Part shown: one piece after another, positions 36,382 to 49,107 of the stretch
How the letters are laid out: each line of letters starts with the position of its first letter
Position numbering within the stretch: the first letter of the stretch is position 1
Assembly (NCBI GenBank): GCA_013399305.1
Contig: VXAI01000157.1
Location: forward strand, 1,729,491 to 1,793,490
Direction of reading: 5' to 3'
Source of the DNA: Rostratula benghalensis
Taxonomy: Eukaryota > Chordata > Aves > Charadriiformes > Rostratulidae
Length of the DNA stretch: 64,000 nt
Program-made: the position numbers and the translations under genes
The notes under the pieces: model-generated
Seen by the model: the letters and a program-made list of their open reading frames with translations, nothing else
What the model was told of the DNA's origin: nothing
Database searches by the model: none

Positions 36382-37100
36382 TTCTTTCCAGCAGATACTG
36401 CAGTGGCCAACACCATAAAAATTCACACTAAATCAGCATTAATCTTTTTTATCTGACTAGCATAATACATTTGAACGGTTAACCTAGAGCATCTCTTATT
36501 TATGCTCCGGTTAGGAGTTTTCTAGGACAAGTGCCATCCTTCTGTTCCTGTTGTATGGCACATTGCACAGAGGACTTTATGTTCATTTGCCAGGTGTCAC
36601 TGTAAAAAGCAGATTAAACTGATGCGGGATGCATCTAGATGCTAATCTGTCCAGTCAGGCTTTAAGACATATTTTCCCATAATTTCTTACTTGTATTGAG
36701 ATCTCTGAGATACATATTCTAATTTTGTCTTCAATTATTAGACTTTGGAGCATAAGATGGTAGTCTTTTTCCTCAGGTTTCCCTGCCTTTCTCTTTCTCA
36801 TCATCATCTTTTCATGGATCTGTACAAATTTGACTGTAGCAACTTTTTATCTTCTAAATCAAGTACAAATATTTATATCCTGCTACATTCATTAGTTTGT
36901 ATTATTCTATCTGGACAACTTCAAGCAGGCAAAGAAATTGTTACCTTTCAGCTAGTTTTCTTCTATAGAAATACTACTTAAAGGTGAAGCCTGTTTCAGA
37001 AATTTCGTAGCATGTTTGATTTTCAAACCTCTAATGCCAAGGATTAGCTGACATTACTAGAGCTACTCTAATGTAAAGCTTCTATTTGATATGATTCAGC

Positions 37101-37121
37101 AAAAACAAACAAACAAACAAA
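37101..37121. repeat. (AAAC)n microsatellite
   Basis: About four to five AAAC units. Confidence 0.85.
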
Positions 37122-39727
37122 TCTATTTTCAATCACCCATTGTTCTTGTAAGTAACCATAATTTAATTAATCTTGATTTCATACAGATGGTGGTACCACA
37201 TGTAACCTTATGGCTGCATTTCCAACTAACAACATTTTCTTCAGGAGACATGAAATGCAGCATTTCACTACTCAAAATTCGAAACTATTTAAATTTCTCT
37301 CTAGAGCTCTATTGAAGACAATTTAATCATTGTTCATGTTAATAGCATTAAGTATTATACATAAGAGTTTTTTGCCTATGACACCTTAAGTAATGGTTCC
37401 AGCATTAATAGAAGTGTGTATTTTCAATTGGCTAGCAGATCAACCAAAAAAACATTTTTTATGAAAAGACAGTGGTTGCTGCCTCCAATTCCTTTTCTTT
37501 TATGTAACTTTTAATTCCCCTCTAGTGCTTTCTTATGTAAGTTTTCTCTTTCCTAATCTACTAAACTGTCATTTATGATTAATCTTAAATTAATTTTATT
37601 ACATGCATCTCATACTCTTGATAGAAAAGCACTCCAGTATTTCACAGAATCACTGACAGTTTGTGTTCAGCTCTTTTTCTCTCTCAGATTAAGTTCTCTT
37701 CTTTTTTTATTGGGGAGACAAAATTAAAATAATTTCTCTGTTAGCTGGATTTTAATGTATATTAAAGCTTTTAATGTTCTATCTGCTCACTTAATTGCTT
37801 AGAAACTCAAGCTCTCCTGAGCTGAGTAAGCAATCTACAGTGAATCCAAATTTTCTATTCTTAACATATATGAGGTAATAGCTCAAGTCACACAAACGAT
37901 GGAGCAAAAGGAGTTGAAAGGCTGAGAGGTACAATATATGATCTCCATCACGTCAGTTCACAGATCTCTTTTGGGCAATAGCAACTTATAGGACTGGAAA
38001 TCAAGGACAGAAAACCTGTCCTTGAGAGCTGTGAAGCAGCACCCCACATCACGAAGGGTTCTCTTATTGCTAAGGAAGCCTTGAGAAGCTGAGGTAGCTG
38101 GTCTTGCTAGTCCTGGGATCCAACAGCTCAGTAAAAAGCACCCCATATGCATATTAGCATTTATGTTAATTTTTCATCAAGGCATCACATTTCTTTGGCA
38201 AAATTAATTGTTAAAAAAATTAACATGGATGTTTTTACTTCCTATATTTGAAATACTTTGTCCAGACTAAATAACACCATATGCTAGTAGGGTAGGAAAT
38301 ATTCCGAAAGGGAAAAAAAGGGGTTCTAGTATTTGCCTCTGCATATGAAATCCACTGATTAAAAGAAGCCAAACACACATCATCTCAGGTAATTGCAGTT
38401 CTAAGAGCCAGAATCCACAAGCCAATGATTTCCTTAATGGAAGAGTTTTAACATTTCTTGTGGGAATATCAGGCACTTGAGCACTATTGAAACAAGATGC
38501 CACTTACAGTTTAAGAAAAATTACTGTCAAATGAATAATGGCTGCTCAAGGCACACGTTATCTATTTCTGCAATTAGCAGAGAAATCCTGTTTTAACACT
38601 CAGTTAAAGCATCAATTTTACTGCCACGGGAAAGCAGCAATGTGTGTAAGTTGCATTCAGCAGCACCACCATGCTTGTAGCTAAAGGCCTGTCAGACTTA
38701 CTGTTACAACGTTTTATTTTGAGAATTTTCCGCCTCTGAGACACAAATTTTGTCCAGAAGTCTACATTCAAGATTTCCCCTGGTAAGGAGTTCTGCCTTA
38801 TAGAAAAGGAGTCAGTAAAAGAGTATTTTTCTTTTCTAATAGTAAAAAGATTAAAATACCAAACCTAGGTTGTAATAAATTACATAAATGTTCATATTTT
38901 TCATGAAGCAGTGTATATGAGAAGTGATGACCAGACTACCACCCTCAGAGCTATGTGTCCTGTACACTCAGTGTATTGTCTCCTACCAGGTCACATGCTA
39001 GTACCTCTGTATAACTTAAGAGTCTGCTGAAAGGTCTTTCCGTAGAGTAATTTGAAAAAAGGCTTAGTAACTATATCTGTATTCTGCAGTCAAGAAGTGC
39101 GGACACATCTCCCTGAAAACAAATTCAGTAAAAAATTTCTCTATATACATATATATAATCCCTGATTTCCAGGCCATCTGCTCTAATATGATTTTTTTAA
39201 CCTAGAAATGGGAATTGCCAGCATATATACGCAGCATTTCCTTGCTGACAACTCCAGCATTCACTGTACTATACAAAATGCATCAAAGTTGAAAACCTCC
39301 TGCCTGTTACTTATGTCTGTGTATGAAAAGAGAAAATTTTGAATGAAAAACCTCACACCCAGAACAGACAGGACAGAGAAAAGGAGCACTGGACAGGGAC
39401 ATGACAGAAAACACAGTTGCTAATCCAGCACCTCATATCTGTATGCAGCTCTGTGTCTAGATTTCTGGATCCTGATATGAGCTATTCCTTACTTCTTCTC
39501 GGTGTCTCAAGATCCAGGCTCACGGGACAGCTGTCAGCATTCTTTCATCACATCCCTTGTCAGACCAGAGAGCTAGGGCATGATCTTGCCACATCAAGTC
39601 AAAGCCGTGAAGAAATCTACTAATCCAAAGACTAAACTTGAAAATCGAGCTTCTCCCAAAAGAGGAACTTTGGAAGATCTTGCTGTATTTTTTTGTATGT
39701 GTATGTGTATTTTAGACTTCCTGAGTT

Positions 39728-39754
39728 AAAAAAAAAAAAAAAAAAGAAAAAAAG
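39728..39754. repeat. A-rich tract
   Basis: About 18 A, then G-interrupted A runs. Confidence 0.9.
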
Positions 39755-40346
39755 AGGTCTCTGTGTCTTTTACCATAATATATGAATATATGATACAGAT
39801 GTTAGCTTTATAAACACTACTGTTTGCACATTTAATGGTATTTACTATCTGCATGCAACATACAGAGCTAGTCAATACCAAACAATATGCACTATCAGGG
39901 AACACTATCCAGACTGCATTGTCTCCTATGAGATAGTCCTGATGGAAAAGGAATGTATTTACTTGACAAAAAGTATAATAAATAAGCCTTAATAATGTAC
40001 AGAGAACACAAAATGGATGGTAGGTAAAGTTTCCCTGCTGTCTTGAGACAGGAGATTTCCTCTGAAATAGTTCTCTCCTTGGTGTATTTCATGTGTAATC
40101 TGGCTGACCCTTTTATTTGGAGTCTGCACCCAGCGAATTACATGCACTTTGGATTTCTTGCCGTGAATTGGTGCTAAGTAGCCCACATTGTGCAGGCTGG
40201 TTGGTCTGAAGGAACAAGCTTGTAGGAAGCAAAGTGTGGCACGGGCATACAAAAGGGTGTGCAGCTGCATGGTTGTGTAACATCCTCTGAGACATTAATA
40301 AGATGTGATGTGAGTTTCCCTGAGAGAAAGTCTAACACAATGCAAT

Positions 40347-40443
40347 GTTCCCATCTTATTAACTGATATTGCATAGTATTAGATTTTCACATGATGTTCA
40401 CTGGTCAGCAAACATTGTCTCATATCAACTTCAATACAAATCA
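40347..40443 (-). repeat. 97-bp repeat, arm 2 of an inverted pair
   Basis: Reverse-complement copy of 36282-36381; on the minus strand it begins TGATTTGTATTGAAGTTGAT and ends TAATAAGATGGGAAC. Confidence 0.9.
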
Positions 40444-42545
40444 GGTATTCAGAAGAAGAAAATTTGCAATAGTACATTTTAACCCCTTTAAACTAGATTT
40501 CTAGCATTACTCATTTCATGTTTCCTCTTTAAGGGCATTACATCATATTCTACATGAACCGCAAAGTTAAAAGCAATAGTGAAATCTTTGTATATATTCC
40601 ATACATATATTTCAGTGGAAATTTTTCCATGTAGCATGGAATTAAAAATAAAATGTTAACCTATTAGTTTCACTTACAAACTCTTGCTTGCAGAATCCTA
40701 ATACTAAAATTTAAAACATTTTGTCAGTCATTCTATGACTTGCAAACTTGTGTCACATCCTTGCTCTTTGAATTTGGCACATTCTCACTGTAAAAGAAGG
40801 AGAAGATATATCAGAAGAAGGATTCAGCCCTGAGGCAGCAGCGACAGTAAGTGTAAATCTAAGTGCTCTAACATGCTTTAGTTCATCTAGTGGAGGCCTG
40901 GGAAGAGAATAAGGTGATTGAAACAACAATAACTTTCTTTTAACCATTCTGTCTCTGCAGGGATGATGAAACCTAAACTGTCTTTTCTCTTACAGTATGC
41001 AAGTCCCGATTCCAGCCTTGCTTATGTATTCCTTATAAGATGAGACATTTCATAAACTGACTACAAAATGAATTTTTTTGCCTCCTCCTACCCTTGTGGA
41101 TGACAATTCTTGGTGTTTTGGTGATGTGCCAGTAAAGTGGAAGGTGTACAAGGCATAAATCTCTAGCATAGCCTATATTTTGCCCTAAGTCATACATTTT
41201 TTCCTTCATTCCTGATATAGACTCTGAGCTGTAAGAACAACTGCAGGGTCCTGCACTGATTGCCCATAAAAGACAAATACTAAGTCCATTTAAGCCCCAA
41301 TACCATACTTATTTCTCCAGGTTCCATTCTTTCACTGTTGCATTTTGCTCTGGCATATGGGAGCAATTAAAGTTTTCCTTCTGGAATGGTCCAGTGGAGA
41401 GACTCTCCAGAGGGCGGAGACCTCACAGGAGTCCTTTGCCCCAGGGCGAATGCTGCTGGCAAAATCTGTGCATCAGCACACAAGAGGGCCCTGTATACAT
41501 ATGCATGTTTCTTTTGTGCAGGTCAGAGTGTTACAGCTTTGACAAGAAAGGAAAGTCAGTGTAGTTGGAATATGAGAGAGTGGCTGACAGAGAAGAGAGG
41601 CTGACATCTTTTTACAACCATAACTGATCTGTTGAAATTCTTTGACTGCGTATAGTTACAGATAGTGGAGCCACTTTACCCTGGGTTTGGTTTTTTTGGG
41701 TTTATTTTTTGGGTTAATAATAGTGGGTGTCTGTTACTTCAGTTTTGATTTCTGATTTTGTATTTTCTTTCCTTACAGGATTGGGTTTTTACTCCCTTTT
41801 CCCCCTGCAGTAAGTTGATATATGTTGTCAGATTTAGCTTCATAGCCAAAAGAAAAAATTGCTGCATTGAATACATACCTGTTTCAAAGATATTCATTAA
41901 TTTTGTCACTGAAGAAGATAAAATTAGCTGTTGTATTAATTAATTCCTGACATTAGTCAAGAATTTGATTCTGAGCCCAGCTTTTTATCCACATTAGGGT
42001 CACGAGCTTATCAGAATACTGAAGTGTGAATTTGAAGACATATGAAAGTGACACCTGTTTGTGTTTCACCCCTCCAGGGCTCCCCATTCTCTTTCTCTGA
42101 GAAACCTTTCCAGTCCAGCAAATTCTAAGAGCGTTTGAAAATGTATTCTTCCTCGACAAGTGCTTATGTTTACAGTACAGCTTTCATGAGCTGACAGGTA
42201 TGTTTTAGTGCTCTAATTTATTTATCCTATTCACATGCAAAGCTGCACATGGCTTTTTGGTGCTGTCTCAGGTTGAGAACTGAAGGCACACTACAGCCAG
42301 TTAGTTACTGAATTTTGACACGAAGCCATCCATGTCAACTCATCTTACAGGTCAGGGTCTCCAAGGAACCATCTTGTGAAGTGCAGAACAGGGTGCAGGC
42401 CTGCGTGATTTGTGCACTCCTGTTCCAATAGCAGCAATCACCCTGGCGATTACTAAACCCAGTTTCTTGCAAAAGGGCAAAAAGAATACACCCTCAAAAC
42501 ATTTGTTTTTATAAATAAGCAGGCTGTTTCACAGCCTGACCCTGT
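40444..42545. other. Non-coding DNA
   Basis: No gene or interspersed repeat supported. Short frames only; some T-rich and G/T-rich runs near 41690-41715. Confidence 0.55.
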
Positions 42546-42745
42546 AAGTACATTGAGGGTGACAGACCCCTGGAACAGGCTGCCCAGAGCGGTCGTGGAG
42601 TGCACTTCTCTGGAGACTTACAAGACCCATCCAGACGCAGTCCTGAGTGATGTGTGTTCTGGGCAATCCTGCTTTAGCAGGGGAGTAGGACTAGGAGATC
42701 TCTAGAAGTCCCTTCCAACCCTGATAATTCTGTGATTCTGTAATT
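42546..42745 (+). mobile_element. CR1 LINE 3' end
   Basis: Typical CR1 3' end: TGAGGGTGACAGACCCCTGG, AACAGGCTGCCCAGAGCGG, CTCTGGAGACTTACAAGAC, CAATCCTGCTTTAGCAGGGG, AGTCCCTTCCAACCCTGATA and the tail ATTCTGTGATTCTGTAAT. It belongs to the subfamily whose end reads GACCCTGCTT-AGCAGGGG, like the minus-strand copy at 11220-11562. Confidence 0.95.
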
Positions 42746-43703
42746 TAATAAAAATATTTCCAAAATAAGCTTAGACGACAAGTTTTCTATGAAAAACGTG
42801 AAAAGCAGAATTTAAAGTACTTAAGTTTTTGTATCATTATTCAATCTTTCCATTAAAAACAGAGGAAGTAATTGTTGTGCTTTCCTATTTCTGAAATTTA
42901 AGATAGAACTTAGGTTCTTCTCTCAGCGTCTCAGATGCAACAAATTCACTTTTTGTTATACACTTATCTTGCCATATCTTGTTTCCATTTCTCTTTTACT
43001 TATGTGTTCATGGCCCTCCTGATATTTATTTGGACATCTTCTGAGTTAATGATAAAACTCTCAAAAATATTAGTAATCTTGATTAACACACAGGCATAGA
43101 CATTTCAGAAAATGTTGACCGTGTGGTAGGGCTCCCATTCCAGATATTTCACTCCACTCCTCAAAACCAGAGATATCTCAAAGAAGCACTATGGAATTTC
43201 CTCTTGAAGGCCGCATACAGAACATTCATAGGCAAAGTAGAATTCTCAGTGTTTTGAAATGTTTTTTTTCCTTCTTGTTGTCTGTAATAGTTGACGTACA
43301 CGCTTGCTCTCCAAAGGATAATATTAAGAGGAGCTTAAAAACCGCAAAAAGCCAGTGATACCCCCTGCCAAGAGAGAAAGCAAAGCTCATGGAAAGTAAA
43401 ACCACTTATTTTATCCTCCTATCTTTCCCCACCCTATCTCACCTAGTAAAAGCAAGTAAAATAAAACCACAGACAGCAAGAGCAAGACACTCAGTGCAGA
43501 GAACAAAGAAAAGCAAGTAGAAAAACATCTGAAGGAAGAGCTGATAAAAAATAACATACCTCTCCTACAAGAGCTCTGTCCAATTATTTCTATCTAGTGT
43601 ATTCTGAGAGGTATATTCATTTGTATTTAATGTTTTAGGTATGGTTTTGTGCTGTAGCCACTGTAAAAATGGACACATTTTTCTTTCCTTTTACTGATCA
43701 CAG
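42746..43703. other. Non-coding DNA upstream of candidate exon
   Basis: No repeat or gene recognised. The last 40 bases are pyrimidine-rich (TTTTTCTTTCCTTTTACTG) and lead into an acceptor AG at 43702-43703. Confidence 0.55.
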
Positions 43704-43845
43704 TTTCAGCTGTACTACAATCCATGGCTGAGAATCCAACTTCAAGTGAATCTGGAGCTGCAGTAGGTGCTCGTAAGAAAAATGATGGTGTACAACATAA
43801 ACCAGAGAAAGGAGGACTGTCTGCAATGGCCTATGTAGTAGTCTG
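43704..43845 (+). CDS. Candidate protein-coding exon, gene not identified
   Basis: A 142-bp segment with a good acceptor (T/C-rich tract then ACAG) and a good donor (CTG|GTGAGA at 43846). One frame is open throughout: it reads SAVLQS and then MAENPTSSESGAAVGARKKN from the ATG at 43724. The following residues include HKPEKGG and a hydrophobic end, SAMAYVVV, which could start a membrane segment in the next exon. Unspliced, the frame closes at a TGA at 43847-43849 that overlaps the donor. The base composition is visibly richer in G and C than the surroundings, and the peptide looks like a normal hydrophilic N-terminus. It could be a first coding exon (ATG followed by G, but T at -3, so only a moderate start context) or an internal exon. 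An alternative acceptor AG lies at 43708-43709. No partner exon is recognised in the window, and I do not know the family. A chance match to splice signals remains possible. Confidence 0.45.
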
Positions 43846-46800
43846 GTGAGACAAGGCATTATGATTACTGAATCTGTACAAATAAAAGTTTACCTAATTT
43901 TCAGGTAGGATCAGTGACCAATCAAGAAAATATACTTAAGACTATTTATTTTCCAACTAACCCCATAAACTAAAAGATGATTGTAGAATATAACACCAAC
44001 GTAAAATATTTTGTTCAACGTGGAACATAACATAATGGGGTTTTTTTCAGAGTAGGACAAAAGTCTTCTTGCCGCTTTTTCATTTTTAATTAGTTCCTTG
44101 CTGTTATTCAGAGTAAAACAAACTCAGTGATTTGGTGGTTTCTTTTTTTTTTAAAGCTTTTTCCCAGAATTTCTCTCCCCTTTTCCTATCACTAAAAGCA
44201 TAAATTGTGTAAGGGGCAAAAATGGGGTTTTTTTCTGCTTTAGCACCAGAGTTTTGGAGAGCAACATCCAGAAGTTGTCTGCCTGCATTTCCATGCAAGC
44301 TGGACAAGCATCCTCAGGGTGAAGAGTGCATCTACACTGCTCTCTTGCTTCTTCCCAAGAGGACTCGTAAAACAGGGTTTATCTCCTGTGTGCCCTGGCT
44401 TTTAAAGCTGGTCACAGCTTATACACAATAATTTGCCTTGTCAAATACAGGCCATTTTGTTGACAAACTCTGCTCTGCCTCAACCACTTCTTCCTGCAGC
44501 ACCTGCAACATGATCACAATGTCCCAGTGAGACTGAAGTTCAGTGCCCATACTCAGGGCAAGGACATATTTTTGCTCTATAGAGGAACCATTGACCACTC
44601 CCGCGGCCATTCCTTGTTGCCATGAAATGAAAAGACTAATCTTTGAGAATAACCAATGTTGCTAAACTGATCTTTTCAGACATTAACTTCCTGGACTTTT
44701 TATACCCCACTATACATTTTCAGCTCTCATTTCTCCTCTTCTGCTTTCTCTGCTCTTTTCAAACAGTAAGGAAGATATTAAGCAGAAAGTATATTAATGC
44801 TAGCAAGCAGCTTTGTTCAGATTCTGAGGCCAAACACCGAATAAATTTTCATTTCCTTCTTGATATATAGTATTCTGTGCACCTTTGCCTGAGAAGTGTA
44901 AGACAGAAGACCATAAGACATTTGCAGAAGAGCAGTACCACCCTCTAGCACAAGATTCCCTCTTTTGTTTTCCAAAGGCAATCAATCACATGTCAGTGAA
45001 GAACCTCCCACATTTCCCCATTTTTTTCCTTTGTAGAATATATTAGTTAAATCTTCTACTTTGACAGCCAAAGGGAAATCTCAGGCTGAAATGGTGTCCC
45101 CAATTGAAAAACAAATTTGTCATACCCTTTTAATCCTATAATGCTTATCTCCTTTGCCACCTTTGGGGTGTATAGACTTTCACTATCATCAAAGTCCCAA
45201 GCCCTCTTTCCTCCATTTCCCCATTATAATCCTATAAATAAACATTTGAAGAACAAAAAAGGACTAGTTTCTGTATGGGTGGGGGAAGGGGTTCCTGGGT
45301 GATTTTTGAAAGGATACCACTAAGCTAATCACTCCCCTTGCAGACGTGTGCCCACCTTTTTGGGCTTGCCAAAATTTTCTTTCATTTGTGTGCTTTCATT
45401 TTGTGTCAGATTAACCCAACGAAGTGACTTGACAGCCAGATTCAGATCCAAAATGGACTTGTTTCATAGCCTGCAAGCTCAAATTATTTCCAAGCTTTTT
45501 CATATGTCAGCTGCTGTAAACGTGCATGGAGATAACAGCAAATATCAGAGGTTTGACTGAGCTGGCATTGCAGCTTTTAGTATAACTTCTTGAAATGTTT
45601 GAAGATATCTTAATAACACAATTTATTCAACTTTTTCTTTAAAAATTGGTTTAATGCCTTCCAGAGTGTAAAAAAAAAAAAAAATTAAAAAAGGAAAAAA
45701 GAAAATACTTTCCTCCATGATCACTTGTATCAAGCAGCTTTAAAGACAAAATGCTGATAGAGGATATTTAACAAAGGTAAAATGTGGGAAATTTCAAGTA
45801 GCAGCGAACGTCTCCAGACTTAACAGTACACTTCATTTTTTCACATAGGTCTCCTCCAAAATACTAGTTCAAACTTAAGCATTTCAGACACTATATGGAA
45901 GTAAAATGTCTAAATGTATATGCTGTGAAAGCTAATGAAGGCTCTAGGCCAGATGATAGTATTTGGGAGCTCACTTGTTTCTGTTCATATGGAATATATT
46001 GATATGTTTTTTGAAAAAAATTTAACTTCTTTTTGCTCTGTCAGACTGAAGCTAAGCAGGAAACGTTATTCTCCAAATTAAAAATCGCACAGAACTCTCA
46101 TTGGCTTCAGTGATATCTGGATCAGGTGCTGTGTTTTTTTTCTGGGGCATGCAAAAGACAGTCCTACATGTACAGCTAAACGTCCATGAGAATTATGGAT
46201 CACGTTCATCATTCTTAGGCTCCGTAAAGCAGCAGATCTCAGCTAAGAATTAAAATAATGGTGTAAACTGCTTCTTTAGAATGCTTGCTAGTGGTAATGG
46301 AAAAATCTGTGTCTGGAAAGTGTTACTTAATAAGTCATAACATCAACTTCAAATTCCAGCGGAGTTCTTCACAGACTGTTCACTTTCACACACATGTGTA
46401 CACTCATGCATATTATCATCTGGGGTTATTTGTTCCTGTGCCAGAATACAAGTCAAAAAACCCCAAGACTGTGTCTGTACACTGTAGCACCAGGTCATAC
46501 TGCAATACATTAGCCTGCAGTGCATTTCAGGAAGTGCAACCTAAAGCTTGAAACTGAGTTCACATGCCTCTTGGATTTTTTCATTTTTCTTTTTCTATCA
46601 ATCATAAGAAAAACTGATCCCAGAAAAGGGGAGAAAAAAGACATCATATAATCTATCAAATGTCAACTGTGTTTCTTTCCAACAACCCTAGGAGTTTAAT
46701 AATTAACTACTTCTAAAGAAAATCGTGTTAGTCAGACCAAACAGAACTTTTTCATACGCATTTTTCATTGATGGAATGGAAAGAAACTAGAGATGGTATT

Positions 46801-47280
46801 ATATCTGCATTCAGCAGTTTTCTACAGGAACCTAAAAGGACATTCAAACAAGGTCACTGATTTATTGAAGCTGTGAAAGTTTTTGATTTTTCTGCATTTA
46901 TTTTAATAATTTTCAAATTGTCAAAAGAAGAAGCATTACATATTTTTATTAGAAAATTCTGTACCAAATGTGCTGTGTGTTGTTTCTGTTCAAAAAACCG
47001 GCACCCCATCAAAGGCTAAGGTGTTAGCAAACGCCAGAAACAATGTCACAGTAAACCCCTGCTTGATTAAGAATAAGACTGCTTCAGCTGCAATGTCACT
47101 TTAAATAAATGTAGAAACAGGGTGGTGGGGCAAGATGTAAATTAGTCTCTAATTCAGAAATGTTTGTTCTCAATGAGGTTAAATCTATTTCAAATAAAGG
47201 TGGCACTTAATTTTGAATAGTCAAGGGCTATAATAAATGACGTCTTTCAGGTTTTATAGACAGAAGTGGAATGTATATAT
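43846..47280. other. Non-coding AT-rich DNA, intron if the exon is real
   Basis: No gene or clear repeat. Contains the A-rich tract at 45670-45706. Short frames have no known domain. Confidence 0.55.
45670..45706. repeat. A-rich tract
   Basis: About 14 A, then A/G runs. Confidence 0.9.
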
Positions 47281-47372
47281 AGTAAAGCTGAATTTGTATT
47301 CTTGCTCTAAACACTTCTGTCTTCAGCACTTATCTCCATTTGAATGACATTAAATTGGAATCTGGTATGTCA
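47281..47372. repeat. Old dispersed repeat, copy 1
   Basis: Aligns in the same orientation with 49017-49107 at about three-quarters identity. Shared cores: TAAAG(C/T)TGAATT, GTATTCTTG, CTTCAG(C/A)ACTTAT, ACATTAA and TGGTAT(G/C)TCA. Confidence 0.7.
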
Positions 47373-49016
47373 GACCAGATGTGTGTGGTGGTTCCTTTAT
47401 TTTGAAGGGATATGATTGGGAGAAGTTTTGAAAAGGTTGTGCTTTTTCATTTAAGAAAGCAAAGCCTACAAAAGGGTGCAATACAGAACAGATCATTAGG
47501 GTTGGGAATTTATTTGTTCCAAATTATTTTAATATGAATTTTTTCCCTGGCATTTTAAAATGCTGCCATATGAAGAAGTTAAAATATATAAAGTGGAAAA
47601 AGTTAGTAACATGAGCATTTATAGCTATCCTTAATTAGCCTTGTGCATTTCTAATTTCCAGATCACTTTAATGGAAATGAACAGCATCACAACAGACTCA
47701 CTCTATGCCCACACAAAGCCAGAGAGGTGACAGAGTATATTAATCTCAACAGGACACCTTCATAGTTCAGTGAGGGTCTTGGGACAGCAGTAAAGTCCAA
47801 ATATTACTGAGAAATTATATAAATTCATCTCTTGAGAGATAATTTTGCAATGGTTTGAGTGCAAATCTGCAGCGGCTGTATCGTAGCTTTCATCTTTGTA
47901 TTTCAGTAAACCTAGAAAGCCTTGTGATGTCAGACTCATAGTGTAGCACCATCTCTGTTGATCTTCTGGTAAGCTTTTACCATTCTCAAATGTATTCAAA
48001 TCAAAGCTGGGACTTCAGCTGAAGAAAGCTGACTGGAGAACATAAACAAGTATAGTCAAAAATAATACATGGTTCTTAGAGCATCCCATGGAGAGAGTTA
48101 CCTTACCACATCTACACCATTTTGGGGCCCCAGAAGTTTGATTCACATACTTTCTAATAACAGTGAACTCAGCACTTCCTTTATGGATTTCTGCCATTTT
48201 TAACTTAGAGGCAACTTAAAAATTTTGGCTTATGTCTGCCGAATCAGCCTCCTAGGGCTGCGTATCACTGCAGTTTCTGCAATCGCAAACACAAAATGGT
48301 GTTTTCCATTAGCAAGAATATTCATGCACATGTCTACTTACATGGTTATATTTACAAAACCTTAATAGCATTTAAACAGATAGTTGTTTTAATATATTCA
48401 AGTCCTTCCTTTGGTAGACAGGTTTTCCAGAAGTGAGACAGGGGACAGATGGATAACTTACATTCTGGGGTATTTTGGAAGAAGTTCAGTTTTATTTTTA
48501 ATAGTGCATGACACTAAAATATTGTGATAAAGGCAAGGCTGGACTGGTGAGTTCAAGGAAGGGAAATAGTGCAAAGTTGTGAATAACAGTGACTGGCTGG
48601 GTATACCATTACTCAATATTGTTCTCACCAAAATTAGTATTTAAGAGAAGTTGCTTAAACCACCTAAGTCTATATATTGTATATTTTGAAACGCTTCATA
48701 TGATTGCAGACTTAACTTCTTTAATGTGGCTATTTCCAAAATTGTATTATTTTTTAATTGAATGAGAGTGTGCACTTTTATTTTGATATGCACTAAGAAA
48801 ACCACTCCAAGAAGATCAGATCTTGTTCTTTTGTCTGTGGAGAGATGTTTTATCCCTTTGCAATAAACCAAGACACTATGACACAGAGACACACAGAGAC
48901 ACAGGGAAAAAAGTACAGCTTTTAGTCATTCCTCTTCTTTAGCCACATCTGATAAAGACTTATAAGAAAATTAAGCCTCTGGTAGACCTACGTTTCTTTA
49001 TTGATACGTACACAGA
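47373..49016. other. Non-coding DNA
   Basis: No gene supported. An ACACAGAG-type microsatellite lies at 48880-48906. Confidence 0.55.
48880..48906. repeat. (ACACAGAG)n short tandem repeat
   Basis: Imperfect ACACAGAGAC units, about three copies. Confidence 0.85.
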
Positions 49017-49107
49017 ATAAAGTTGAATTAGTATTCTTGACCTGAACACCTCCACCTTCAGAACTTATTCCAATTAGAGCAACATTAAGCTAGATTGTGG
49101 TATCTCA
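49017..49107. repeat. Old dispersed repeat, copy 2
   Basis: Same-orientation partner of 47281-47372; begins ATAAAGTTGAATTAGTATTC and ends GTGGTATCTCA. Confidence 0.7.

Larger units (their letters stand above)
36382..40346. other. Non-coding DNA between the inverted repeat arms
   Basis: About 4 kb with no supported gene and no transposase-like frame (the longest frames are under 80 codons). Contains an AAAC microsatellite at 37101-37121 and an A-run at 39728-39754. Confidence 0.6.
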
